A stretch of DNA of 64,000 nucleotides from Rhabditophanes sp. KR3021. Its lineage: Eukaryota; Nematoda; Chromadorea; Rhabditida; Alloionematidae. Each line of letters opens with the position of its first letter. Position 1 is the first letter of the stretch. The notes under the pieces were generated by a model. The model was not told where the DNA came from, made no database searches, and worked only from the letters and a program-made list of their open reading frames with translations. The position numbers and the translations under genes were made by a program. Below, piece after piece: positions 1-10,698 of the stretch. The stretch is from assembly GCA_963281155.1 (NCBI GenBank), contig CAUJLY010000006.1:744001-808000 (forward strand), given 5' to 3'.

Positions 1-382
1 TTAAAAACTAAATTTAAAAAAAATAAGTTAACAAATATTATTTATAATCAGGCATGGCATTTGCATTTTATTTGAAAGAGGGGATTAAAAAAACTCAATA
101 GAAGACATATATGAAACGTTTATATTTAAAAAAAAGATCAAATTGTCGAATCAAAATTGCATTCACTTAATAAAAGATCACAATCCGGAATTTTTTCTTT
201 AGGTGAAGTCGTACTAAATGAGGATCGTGATTGGGTCCTAGATAAATTACATAATAATAAAATAGCACATATTATAATACAACAATTCAAGCAACATATA
301 CATAAATAATATTCAAATTCTAAATATAGAATATACAAATTTTGTATATTCACTTTAATTAAAATAACTTCAATATATTTAG
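1..382. other. No gene recognised
   Basis: AT-rich flank upstream of the Mutator-like fragment. It ends in a plausible splice acceptor (ATATATTTAG, 373-382) just before the transposase reading frame opens, so an upstream transposase exon may once have been here. I did not find one that matches the family. Confidence 0.4.
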
Positions 383-1313
383 GTATTTCCAAATGATACA
401 GTTAGAAGAATAAGTTGTATGTTTCACGTTATACAAAATGTAATGAAAAAGCTTAAAGGTAACTTGAAGGAGAAAAATGTCTTAGAAGATATTACCTTGC
501 TTGGAAAAGCCCCTTCTTCAACAATCTATGAGCATCTTAAGCCAATCCTGGTTGCAAAGTGGCAAAAGAAGGAGAGTTTAAACTGTTTTGTTGAGTATTT
601 CAATAATTGTTTGATATTGTCTGGTGATTCTTGGGCAGTTTCGAATGGATACGAGTACCGAACTAACAACCATATTCAAGGATACAATTCAGCACTAAAA
701 ACAACCATCGGATTTGAAAGAAAAAGATTTGCTAACATATTCAAGTTCTTGAACAAAAAAGTTAAGGCCAAGTCAGCTGATGCGGAAGTTAAAATCAGTA
801 GTAATAGAGTGCCCAAGCAAACTGAAAGAATTAGAAAAAGAACAATGAAAGCCTTTAAACTTAAGAATGCAAAAGGCGTGTTTATTCAGATGAAGAAAGA
901 TTGCGCTGGTTTATTTCTAATTGTTAAGAAAGAAACTTTTATTGTTGAACAGACAAAAATCAAGCAAATTATTAATATCAACTTTACTGATTGGGAAACT
1001 TACAAGTACCTACGCGATAGTTTATTTATTTTGCGTCAGAATGTGAATGAAATTTGTTGTAACTGTTTAGAATATGTTAAAGAAAAAAGTTGCCCCATCA
1101 ATTATTACTTCTGGACCAATTGGAACTTCAACCTCTTAATCCTTTGTATTGTGGTTTTAGTCTGAAGGCTAATAGAAAAATAAGTAAGAAGAAGACAAAA
1201 GGGGCATTAAGACGAGTATCTACATCCAGCCCTATTCTTTCCGTTCCCGCAGCTATTCCTTCAAGAAGTAGAAATGTAGGAAGTAGACTTATATTGATGA
1301 AAATTGCACGTTG
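383..1313 (+). pseudogene. Mutator-like (MULE) transposase, C-terminal part, frameshifted
   Basis: The C-terminal half of a MULE-type transposase. The frame opens before the first ATG (419) with FPNDTVRRISCMFHVIQ, the CxFHxxQ region of these transposases. About 80 residues on comes RTNNHIQGYNSALK, the conserved TNNxxEGxN segment. Near the end a SWIM zinc finger (CxC-x9-CxH) is seen as CNC...SC, but its final His lies in another frame: the frame changes inside the run of four C at 1093-1096. Coding then continues to 1313 with PLNPLYCGFSLK and KKTKGALRR, the usual tail after the finger. The catalytic N-terminal domain is missing. No terminal inverted repeats were recognised. It is a dead fragment. 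Confidence 0.75.
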
Positions 1314-1650
1314 AAAATGATAAACTTTGAAAAATGACTCAACAAATTTGAATGTTTGTGTATACATTAAATTTATTTAAAAAACGGATGCACAAGCTAT
1401 AAAAAAGGCAATTTACACTAATGCTTTATTCCAATAACAAATTACAGCGTGTCTCCGGTCTACACTATTACCATTTTGTATGCTCGCCACTTTTGAACTT
1501 ATTTTTTTAAAAAACATTCTCCCAAAATGACTACTTTTGAGTATTTTTTCACGAAACTTCGTTTTCAGTTTTGTGTGTATGAAGGGGAATAAAAATTGAA
1601 ATAAGTGCCTACTGTTATTAATTACTTTATTCTTTATAAGTTGTTTAAAG

Positions 1651-2222
1651 TTAAATTGAAAAAAAACCAATTAAAGACAATAGAAAAACGACTAATAATT
1701 GAATATTTCCAAGGGATAGTTTGCTTCCTGAATTACAATAATCTGTTGTACATGTACAAACGTGTATATCCATGTTGCCTACCCCGTTAACATATTCTGT
1801 GCTTGAGCTACAGTGATTTTGAAACTTAAATATTTAATGATGGTATTTAACAAATAGATAATTTAACTTACAGGTGCACTGTATCCAGCATTTCCTAATC
1901 TAGTAACACATCCTCCTACCTTAAACCAAGTACTTCCCCTACTTCCTGTGCCAGAAAAGCATGGTAAACCTGGAGGACAATATTGTGTATTCTGTGAAGT
2001 AGATTGATCAAGGAGGTTCGAGCTTCCACTCCAATAATAGTTGCAAGTAATTCCTCCCGAATATTTTTCTGAAGGTTCTGTCATATTGGAAGGATTTTGA
2101 AGAAGTGAACTGAAGATTTTTAGTTTATCAAAAGGTTCACCAAAAATTTGAGATTGGTTAACAGATTTACCATTAGTAAAACAGGTTAAAGCTAGCAATA
2201 AAGAAATTACAAGGAAAGTCAT
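1651..2222 (-). CDS. Ly6-like GPI-anchored secreted protein (two exons)
   Basis: Exon 1 is 1872-2222 and exon 2 is 1651-1824, which gives about 174 residues. Residues 1-19 form a signal peptide (MTFLVISLLLALTCFTNGK). The body has paired cysteines (CNYYWSG, YCPPGLPCFSG, VGGCVTR). Exon 2 supplies FQNHCSSSTEYVNG and CTCTTDYCNS, the C-terminal CxC..DxCN signature of three-finger Ly6/uPAR-type domains. The last 18 residues (VVFLLSLIGFFSI end) are hydrophobic, as in a GPI-attachment signal. The donor is GTAAGT after Pro117. The acceptor is TTTAAG at 1825-1830, because the nearer CTGTAG acceptor puts the exon out of frame. The C-terminal 58 residues are only visible after splicing. Target unknown; the likely place is the outer cell surface. 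Confidence 0.7.
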
Positions 2223-3293
2223 TATGTTTAAATATTTGTATCGTTATTTAAATATTCCTATTGTTACTTAAATACTTAATTCTTATCATTTAATGATTAA
2301 TTATAAAACGTTTTATCGTTATCTTACATGTATGTTAAAGTAAAATTATTCACCACCTAATGGGTGATGCATAACTTTTAACATTTTGACAATTATTCAC
2401 CTGTAAAATAAATAAAAACCTTAATGTTGGTCTATTAAAACTTTATCTGAAGTTGAAAATGAAATTATATTTGAACCAGCTTAATAACTTTTCAATATGA
2501 AATACCTTTGATTTTAAAAAGTTCCAGCTTTTGACAAAATAAGCATTTTTTGATTTCAAAACTATTATTGCCACAAATCAGAATATCTATTATACACCAA
2601 TAGATAAAACACACACTTATTTTAATATAACTTTGTTAACCAAAAACAACACTTCAATTATCAAACACCGTTTATCCAAAAACATGACAAATTACCACAC
2701 ATCCCACTTATCTCGAGCAATCAATTCATTACTCATGACAATTATCGATATTGTAAAAGTAAAATATTTATGTTACTGGTGTCAGGAGTAGTATGTAAGG
2801 CCTTACTTAGCAATACAATAAGAAACTAAAAGATGTATAAATGAATAAATTATAGAAGAGTTAATAACTTAGCCTCCGTCCGTCGAGGTTGTGAATGACG
2901 TGACTGAGGGAAGTTGGCCTTTATATACAGTGTTGGCTATCATGTACTTTTGTTAGGTTAGTTATTGATAGGTTTGTTGGTTGTTATTACTTAATGATCA
3001 ATACTGTTTAATTAAATTATTTAGCTATAAGTACAAAAGTCCAATTCTTCTTATCATCAAATTTCAGTGACTAATTTAAAACATGTAAATTATCATCTAT
3101 TACGCACTTTTCATTATCTATAGTATAATATGATTTTTAATGCAAAAAGTCTTATCAGACATCCTTAAAATGTATAACTCTTCAATGATAAATAACAAAT
3201 CTTTAATATATGAGGGGCAAACTATATTCATTATAGTTGCTTGTTTGATCAGAATTTTTACAATTAGGTTAAACATGATATGAAAATAACTAA
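2223..3293. other. Intergenic region, no gene recognised
   Basis: About 1.1 kb between the Ly6-like gene and its decayed relative. It holds one copy of a dispersed repeat (2572-2740, listed separately). The rest is AT-rich without a recognisable coding stretch. Confidence 0.5.
2572..2740 (+). repeat. Dispersed repeat, copy 1
   Basis: About 170 bases, from CACAAATCAGAATATCTATT to CAATTCATTACTCATGACA, recur at 15713-15881 in the same orientation with scattered substitutions and small indels. Both copies share TACACCAATAGATAAAA, CAATTATCAAACACC and CATACATCCCACTTATCT-like blocks. There are no clear terminal inverted repeats or target duplications and no ORF. It is probably an internal piece or a tail of an unidentified mobile element. 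Confidence 0.75.
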
Positions 3294-3404
3294 TCAGTGA
3301 CAATAAAAAACAGTTAATAATTGAATATTTCCAATTGAAAGCTTGCTTCTCGAATTACCTCTGTTTGAGATACAAAAACAAACAAACATCTCCATGTTGC
3401 ATAC
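3294..3404 (-). pseudogene. Decayed last exon of a Ly6-like paralogue
   Basis: The minus strand matches the last exon of the Ly6-like gene at 1651-1824. The shared segments are VGNMDIHVC versus VCNMEMFVC and KLSLGNIQLL versus KLSIGNIQLL, followed by a hydrophobic tail that stops early (VFYCH, stop). The CTTDYCN core has drifted to CISNRGNS. No first exon with a signal peptide was found upstream on this strand. It is a partial tandem duplicate that has lost function. Confidence 0.6.
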
Positions 3405-3470
3405 ATAAGGAATATCTCTTTTACCTCTTCGACAATCATCTTTGAGCTAAAAAATTGATAATAAACATCT

Positions 3471-5016
3471 CATGGTGCTTTTTTTAGAGTAAAAAAAGAA
3501 ATGCAACTTACCATGTGTTTTTAATGTCTATATATACTAATTTGGACCTGATAAAGCATTTAAAACTATTCCCAGCTCATTTCGAGTTGGAACATTTTCA
3601 GGAAAGGCATATCAAATTTTGGTCGTTTTCGGTCAACTTTCAAATAATTTTTATCAACTTTTTTTCGACTATTTTAAAAATGTTTTTATACCATTAAATA
3701 CCGTTTTTCAAGCTCTTTATGATACATTATTAAAAAAATATATTACATGTATTATATATGTCACAATTACTCTTTGAAAAAACCCTTGCTATGTCCGTGA
3801 AAAAAATTCACTTACAATTTTTAGAGATATGAACACTTCAATAAAAGTACATATTTAACATGATTTTTAAATATATTTTAACCAAAAACACTATTTAACA
3901 CATTTTATTAATTAAAAACTATTCTCGGACCTCTGAATCATTAAATGCAACCCGTTGATTATGCCAAATGATACAATTTACAAGCTTATTAAACGTACTA
4001 ACTCTGAGCATGTCTTTGTTAATTGAAGCATCATAGATTCAATTGGCTGTTCACTAAAATAGTTCATACATGAATATTTACCGATTATTTGTGGCATATG
4101 GCTTATCAAAAGATGGGACTTTGGCATCATATTGAATTGCATCAAAGGATCCATCATAACAGCATAAAATTGATTAATACATTTAATAGCTTGAATTCAC
4201 CCAGTATTTAGTGGCTTTTGCTCCGATTTTTTTTAAATTATGATTAAATAATTCAATAAATGTTGTAAACGTTTCTGGTGAATCAGGAACAGTAGCAAGA
4301 TCATCATGTTCTTGGTAATCAGCAGAATCAACAGAATACATGATATCTTCTATACAAGGATGAGCACTTGCAGCACCAGTATGTCCCACAGCTGAGCAGA
4401 TGGATTTGTAGTCGCCATTTAGGTGAAGCTTAACACCATAACTAGTTCCATTAATTGTTACAAGTTTGAAGGCTTCCAACTCCCTAGCAATTGACTTAAA
4501 GCAAGTAGACAAGTTATCATAGTTGTCACCCCCGTAATACATTGCAATTAAAAGCATATTGTTGACGGAATTCCAGACCTTCTTTTTCTTGATGGTCCGA
4601 TTTTCCATTATTACTTGGAGGTGCCATTTTATTTGAATATAATTAATGTTGCAATTGATGAGTATGATTTATACTGACTGGGTTATAGCTTTTAGGTTTA
4701 ACTATATCGTGTACCTTTTGCCAATCATTTTTTTAATTAAATGTGTTAAAAAGACTTCTATATAAATTTTTATGGCATAAATTATTTAAAAAATGCTATT
4801 TAATGGTATAAAAACATTTTTAAAATAGTCGAAAAAAGTTAATAAAAAATCACTCAAAAATTGACTAAAAACGACAAAATTTGATATGCCTCTCCTGAAA
4901 ATGTTCCAACTCGAAATGGGCTGGGAATAGTTTTAAACGCTTTATCAGGTCCAAATTAGTATGTATAGACATTAAAAACACATGGTAAGTTATATTTCCC
5001 GTTTTTCAGCACCGTG
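3471..5016. mobile_element. Inverted-repeat DNA transposon with CACGGTGCT termini
   Basis: The two ends are long inverted repeats of about 220-240 bases. The left arm (about 3471-3710) and the reverse complement of the right arm (about 4795-5016) share ACTTACCATGTGTTTTTAAT, the CCAACTCGAAATGGGCTGGG block (seen on the right arm) and the stretch ending at ATACCATTAAAT. The outermost bases are CATGGTGCT on the left and CACGGTGCT on the right. A transposon-type ORF lies between the arms on the minus strand. I see no clean target-site duplication. The same terminal CACGGTG occurs in two smaller elements at 23045-23580 and 55918-56012. Confidence 0.7.
3978..4608 (-). pseudogene. Transposon-encoded ORF, frame-broken
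   Basis: The first 141 codons (4183-4608) contain VKLHLNGDYKSICSAVGHTG and AASAHPC. This resembles the GD-x-K ... G-x(2-3)-A-x-S-x-x-PC pattern of transposon-borne proteins in several animals. After a frame change near 4185-4195 a second stretch (to the stop at 3978) reads MPKSHLLISHMPQIIGKYS and YFSEQPIESM. That is the PK-x-H ... EQ-x-x-ES segment found further along in the same proteins. It lies entirely inside the inverted-repeat element at 3471-5016. I cannot name the superfamily with confidence. The cysteines after PC are missing and the frame is interrupted, so it is unlikely to be active. Confidence 0.55.
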
Positions 5017-5112
5017 GGCAGTGTTAATCATAAATGAACATAAAATAATTATAAAGGAAATATTTAATTTTATTGCTAAACTTTATAGATATATAAAAAT
5101 ATATTTAAGCTT

Positions 5113-6176
5113 TTAATTGAGTTTCAAATTTCTGTAATAATAATAGATACATAGGTTAGTTGATATTATAAAAGTCATAATAAATGTAGGCATTGAATTA
5201 ACAGTGAGATCTATCAAAGTTGAAAAATCCTCAGTTGTAAACTCGAACAAAGCTATAAAGAAATATAGAAAAGGTAAAGCAATAATAATGCCAGTTGAAA
5301 AAAATATTAAAACATAATAAATTAATATGAGTTTAAATTTATCAATTGTTTTTTGATTTTTTTGGTTTCTTATTAAACTCTGCATTTCGTACCAAATGCA
5401 TTTACATTTATAAAGATAAACTAAAATTCCTATTATAAATAACATCAATGCAAATAAAATGCATGCTAATATCAGAACAGTTTTTGAACCACCATAACAA
5501 GACATTACCACCGAATTTAATTTGAATTTTTGCAATTCAGGGATATTATATTTGTCAAAATATATAAGGTTAATTTCATTTCTACTTATTTTTCCCATCA
5601 TCCATGTAATACCCATACAAAAAAATATAATAGTAAAAAACAGTCCAAGAATTTTGTCGGCGTAACTATAGCTATAAAATTGAGTTTTTCTTACAAAAAT
5701 ATTTGCTCTTCCGCAAACGTCAATTTCAATTACTACAAGCATCAATGTTACGCTCAGCAACAGTATCCCCTTAGCATACAAAAAATATTAATAAGAATAC
5801 AATCGGTCTATTACTTACATTAAAAATATGACAAGTCAAATTACCTGCTTTACTAATAATTCCTGAACAGACACCTACTTTTAATTAATTATTAATGAAC
5901 TATTTTATCAACAGAATTACCACAATATGACGGCAACAACATTCTTAATCGTATAAAAATGTTAGCCATGAAGATCAAATATATAAAAAACAACCGACTA
6001 TATACAAGAAAATTTATATAATCCAAAGAGTTTTCCGACTGTCTTTTCTTTAAATACCAAATGATTAAAATACATGAAATAAATGACATAACTGCAAACA
6101 AATCTTGAACGACCAAAACCAAATCATCAAAGCAATCAAATAATGGACTGACAATTAAGCAATACTGATAAAACAT
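5113..6176 (-). CDS. 7TM chemoreceptor-like gene, exon joins uncertain
   Basis: Two open stretches on the minus strand. 5892-6176 starts with ATG and encodes a short N-terminus and two membrane helices (one includes SFISCILIIWYLKK). 5113-5781 encodes about five more hydrophobic helices, ending YYYYRNLKLN. Together they make a seven-helix receptor of nematode chemoreceptor size. The join is not clear: a possible mini-exon (5838-5867) sits between them, and the next stretch is hydrophobic in a shifted frame before the main frame opens. Either a small exon was missed or the gene carries a frameshift. It has the layout of a nematode serpentine receptor, but I cannot assign the family. Confidence 0.5.
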
Positions 6177-7648
6177 TTTTAGGAATTAATAAAATTACAG
6201 CACTTCAAACGAATGACTTCCTCTTATAGTAGACAGGATTATAAATTATTGAAAAATTCATATGTCAAACAAACATATGTTTTTTGAATAAGTTATATAT
6301 ATTTTACATATTATATGTAATAAAATAATATATAAAAACACATAACATCATGATAACAACAAAATTTTGCACATTTTTTAGAATGCTATATTATAGTCTG
6401 ATTTTAGGTTACTCGACAATTGAACTTGGGATTTTACTATATGGATGTAAAAAATGTAATTAACAATCTTTTTACACTATCCATGAAAACAGCATTCTGA
6501 CATTATATGTATATTGTCCCAACAAGCTTCATGACACAGAAATGTCAAAGAATGAGGAAATGGCATCAACTTTCTTGAGAACGTCAATTTTAATTCTGCA
6601 TATTCAAAAAGATCATTCTTCCAAATTAGTTTTCAGCACAAAATTCACTAAGAATGACAACGTTTTTTCCATTCACAGCTAGTATTTTGTGTATATAAGA
6701 AAATAATTTCTTTATTTCTTCAGTGTCTTCTACATGAAGACATTCAATGTGTAAACTATTATATAATTATTTAAATTAAATAGTTTTAAACAATAACTAG
6801 AAATATTCTAGAATGCAATTATTTGTATAAAATAATCTGAAGCAAATTACGTAAATGGAAATTGATGAAAGAGTCCAGGAACTAAGTTATTATTTTATCA
6901 ATCAAGATATTTCTGGATACAAAATAAACAACCAACCTATTATAAACGCTATGGATGGCAATAAGGTTACCATGAATGGAATAAAATTTATATCATTATA
7001 ATGGGGACAAGTCTTTAAAAATTTAAATATAAAAGTTGTTTTTAGGTCTGATAAATTATGAATTAATTTGTAAGAGATAATTATCTCTTTCATCAACTCA
7101 ATATAATTGGACATAATATTGTCTTTTTGTTATGTCTTTAATGTTATGTCTTATAATACCATCGGTATTAAGCACAACATAAAACTATTATATAAGAGAT
7201 TCACTCTTATAGTAAACCATCTTATTCTTATATCATTGCTTATTCTTAATAAACGTTACATAGCTCTAAGCATTAGTACATTGGGCATTTTTACAAATTC
7301 AAAGGATCATGGACTATTTGAAATTGTATTTAATATGCATGATTTAAATAAACCAAATATTATAATTTTTTGCTAAGAAGTATATTTTACTAGATGCAAC
7401 CCATAATTAAAGGGTATCAAATGTGAAAATAGAATCTGTGGTTAATTAGATATTTGGCTTGCTATGATGATTAACCTCAGATGTTTTTTGGAAAAGTCTT
7501 TGACACATGGTAACTTAAAGTGACTGTGTAAGACTTCAATTAAATGTAAGAAGTTAGACTTCATTTTTAATACCTAATTAGTTTCTAAGTACATATTTGT
7601 TCTGTTAAATTTGTAGGAAATGTTGTGATTGGTAATTTTAAATGGTAT
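6177..7648. other. Mostly non-coding; two weak coding remnants
   Basis: The minus strand at 6626-6747 reads ECLHVEDTEEIKKLFSYIHK followed by VNGKNVVILSEFCAEN and a stop. It looks like a decayed protein-coding fragment that I do not recognise. At 6902-7114 (minus) a 70-codon ORF has one hydrophobic helix (VTLLPSIAFIIGWLFILYP); it could be a receptor exon or chance. Nothing else was recognised. Confidence 0.3.
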
Positions 7649-7721
7649 GCCATGATAGCTCAGTTGGGAGAGCGTTAGACTGAAGATCTAAATGTCGCTG
7701 GTTCGATCCCTGCTCGTGGCA
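7649..7721 (+). tRNA. tRNA-Phe (GAA)
   Basis: Folds as a full cloverleaf. The acceptor GCCATGA pairs with TCGTGGC (one G-T pair), the D-arm is GCTC...GAGC, and the anticodon stem TTAGA/TCTAA encloses the loop CTGAAGA (anticodon GAA). The T-loop is TTCGATC. The discriminator is A and there is no intron. Confidence 0.93.
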
Positions 7722-7758
7722 TTCATTTTTTAAACTTTAATTACAAAATATCTTTTAT

Positions 7759-8046
7759 TTACTTAGTATCAACCTCAGTAACAACAGTTTCGGTAATAGT
7801 GGCATTTGCTCTGCCATTTCCATGTCCAACTAAACATTTTACTTCTAAACTATGAATTCTTTCTGTTAATTCTTCATATATCTTCTCAGCTATTACTTTC
7901 AACCTGTCAAACAATTCTCCTCCATTGCTTTCACTGTTTTTGTAATCGTTTTGTTAAAATTGAACCATTTTCTTGTATAGGTACATTTTCCATTTGAGCT
8001 CAGATACAATCAAAAGAACAGCACAAGTAACATATAAGAGTTTCAT
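7759..8046 (-). CDS. Small secreted protein (two exons), unknown function
   Basis: Exon 1 is 7985-8046 and exon 2 is 7759-7933, separated by a 51-base GT...CAG intron. Together they give 78 residues. The N-terminus MKLLYVTCAVLLIVSE is a signal peptide. The mature part is acidic and predicted helical (FDRLKVIAEKIYEELTERIH). It has one cysteine, an N-glycosylation site (NAT) and a Thr/Val-rich end (ITETVVTEVDTK). Without the intron the frame breaks twice; with it the two exons join cleanly, which is the main argument for the model. The gene lies just downstream of the tRNA-Phe on the opposite strand. I do not recognise the family. Confidence 0.5.
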
Positions 8047-9072
8047 TTTAGAAAAGAATATTAGTATTTTTTATATCCAGAAATAATTGTGCTTACAATG
8101 AATGTTTGAGGTCAAAAAATACAAATAAATTTATCCCCATCACTTTAAATGTTTTAATTAAAACCAAATGTAGTCAGCAACAAAAGTAAAATTAGCAGTA
8201 TCAAAAAGAGACTCGTAAATAGATAAACAATACTAATTACAAATTGAATCTTTATTTAACTAATAGAACTAATGAAGCACACATAATAATTACTAATAAA
8301 AACTCTCAATGATACGAGTGACCTGAACGAGTATCAAATGTATAACGCCTCATTCATATTAATATTCAAATGTTATGAGAATTTCTCACTCTATGACAAG
8401 AACAAATTGTTTTATAATAACTTTATTAAAACAACTATTAAATCTATTCTTAAAACTAAGAACATGGACACACATAATATGATGATTACAATAAATAAGC
8501 TTACCCTGATTTAGCAATTCCAGTATTTCAATAAGAACAAACACTAACTTGATATAAAAACAAATTTAAACTATCACTAAAAATATTGTAAACATGTTAG
8601 ATTGCCTTTTTGGCTAAATAAAAAGATACCGGAAACATTTATGGTAGAGATGATGTGTTTCCAAAGCACTGACAATTATCCATCTCAAGAGGTAATATGG
8701 CAACTGTGTGTGTCTTTGAAAAAGATGCAAGTTTCACAAATTCTAAAATAATTTATCAATTATATTCACTTCTTCTTTTTGTATGTGAATTTGTGATGTT
8801 TTATGAATAATTTGTGGTTCAAGTAAGTTTTTACGCAATAAAATTCTATAAATATGGTTGATGACTCTTATGGGTTGGCTCTTAGTTTGTTTATTATAGA
8901 TTAATTAAAGTGTCTCTGATTTTTTGGTTTGTTAGATAATGGTCAATGGAATCGTATTTTTTTGGATGGTGCAAATATTTATATGAACATGCAACTTTAT
9001 TAGTTTATTAAGTTTGTTACACAATAGTTGTTTATAAATATTAATATTTTTACTAAAATTTATAATCTATTT
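8047..9072. other. Intergenic region, nothing recognised
   Basis: About 1 kb, AT-rich, between the small secreted gene and the UGT. No coding stretch, RNA or repeat was recognised. Confidence 0.5.
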
Positions 9073-10698
9073 TCATTCATTCTTCTTATCTTTTGAAACA
9101 GCTTTCTTTGAACATTTACTTTTACAACACCATCTGACCACCAAACAAAGCAATAATTTCAATAATTTGTAAATTAAAAACAAAACTCCAAGGATAATTG
9201 AAACCAAAATAATCACAACATCAATTTGATAATATTGAATGAAGTTTAATTTGGTCCCATACGGAACTAGATTGTCTAATGACTTAAATTCAGCCAAATA
9301 ATTAGTATATTTGACTAACTTTTCATCAGGTGTAAAAGGTTGTTTTTCAATCATTTTTTGGAGGAGCTGCATTCGTTTTTCATAGGTGTTGTCGTGGAGG
9401 ATTTTGGAGATTGCATTCATAATGTTTTGTTTGGAGATTTGTGCCTTTTTTAGGTAAATTCCAAGCCCATTTCTTTGAGCTATTACGGCATTTTTTGGTT
9501 GATCACCGAATAAGGCTACCATGATCATTGGTTTGGAGGCTTGGATGGACTCTTGAATACTATTGTACCCCCCATGTGTGATTATCAGCTTGGTCTTAGG
9601 ATGTTGCAACAAATCTGATTGAGGCAACCAATCAGTAACATCCACATTCTTAGGGTGATTCTTCTTCAAGTCATCTCCAACATATCTAAAGAAAAAGTGA
9701 TAATCAGGAAAAGAGGCAAAAGCATCCATAAAAGCACTTTTCCATTCAACTGGAATAAAACTAGCATTGGCAACTGAGCCAAATGACAACAAAATAATTC
9801 CCTTAACTTTGGGATCTTCGGCTACTTTCTTGAAAATTCCTTCTAATGGTTTTGAGTCTTTCTTGGACATTCCTAGGCCTCCGATGTAAACGACTTTGTG
9901 TAAGGTAGGCTTAGGTACATCGTACAGCTCATTTGTATTAGCCATAACAAGGGGACACGCCTTTCCTAAATCTCTCAAATCAGGAAAGTCAGGTGAAATG
10001 TATTTTCTAAATAACTCAGTTTCTTTACTCGTAATCATATATTCATGATAAACATAAGGAGTAATAGTATGTCCGATAAATGACTTTGTTCTTTCGAAAA
10101 GCGTCATCTGATCATCAGATTCCATTACACCAGGTGAAACATAAGATGAAGGTAAGGGAAGACCAATATCATAGGCAATATAATCCATTAAAGCACCTGA
10201 ATTCATCCATATCCATGTCGGGATTTTGGCATGATGGATTAGGCCAATAGGGCAGTACTCATACATATGTGTAATAGCTAAATCGAACTTTTCATTTTCT
10301 AACCATTTAAGGAAAGGTTTATCTTGCAAAAAATTTCCACAAGCAATAATCATCTGATTAACAGTTGAATTCATCATAATTTTCATACGTCCATCAAAAA
10401 AACTCAAATCTTCAAACATGGCTTGGTTATTAATTTCTTGAGCTCCTTCCCAGTCAAAGTCACTGGCACCTTCTACTTCAACAATCTTTACAAGAGGACT
10501 AATTTTTGGTTGTTTGATAGGCAAACCAAAATACTTTAAAGCAATTAATGTAACGTCATTTCCTGCACCGGCTAATTTTGAGGCTACTCTTCCATTCCAA
10601 ATATATTGACTGGGTGAAATGACTGGAGTAAATACGGCTATTTTGTAAGGATAAACTACAGAGATGAAGAATAAAAGTAACAATAATATTTGTTTCAT
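9073..10698 (-). CDS. UDP-glucuronosyl/glucosyltransferase (UGT), single exon
   Basis: Transfers a sugar from a UDP-sugar to small lipophilic acceptors in the ER lumen (family knowledge). 541 residues, typical length. A signal peptide covers residues 1-17. The acceptor-binding N-terminal half is about 18-250. The UGT signature spans about 357-400: DWLPQSDLLQHP, THGGYNSIQE and FGDQ, which bind the UDP-sugar. One membrane helix near residues 495-520 precedes a short Lys/Cys-rich cytosolic tail ending KKNE, a KKXX-type dilysine ER-retrieval motif. The likely catalytic base region is not certain. It is intron-free, unlike the second UGT at 23591-25195, so the two are not recent copies of each other. 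The promoter would be 10700-11100. It appears intact. Confidence 0.95.
   Translation of the reverse strand: MKQILLLLLFFISVVYPYKIAVFTPVISPSQYIWNGRVASKLAGAGNDVTLIALKYFGLPIKQPKISPLVKIVEVEGASDFDWEGAQEINNQAMFEDLSFFDGRMKIMMNSTVNQMIIACGNFLQDKPFLKWLENEKFDLAITHMYEYCPIGLIHHAKIPTWIWMNSGALMDYIAYDIGLPLPSSYVSPGVMESDDQMTLFERTKSFIGHTITPYVYHEYMITSKETELFRKYISPDFPDLRDLGKACPLVMANTNELYDVPKPTLHKVVYIGGLGMSKKDSKPLEGIFKKVAEDPKVKGIILLSFGSVANASFIPVEWKSAFMDAFASFPDYHFFFRYVGDDLKKNHPKNVDVTDWLPQSDLLQHPKTKLIITHGGYNSIQESIQASKPMIMVALFGDQPKNAVIAQRNGLGIYLKKAQISKQNIMNAISKILHDNTYEKRMQLLQKMIEKQPFTPDEKLVKYTNYLAEFKSLDNLVPYGTKLNFIQYYQIDVVIILVSIILGVLFLIYKLLKLLLCLVVRWCCKSKCSKKAVSKDKKNE

Noticed and set aside
138..392. Minus-strand 84-codon ORF opposite the MULE upstream region.
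   Set aside because: It is Cys/Leu/Ile-rich in a way expected from AT-rich antisense, with no domain or neighbour support.
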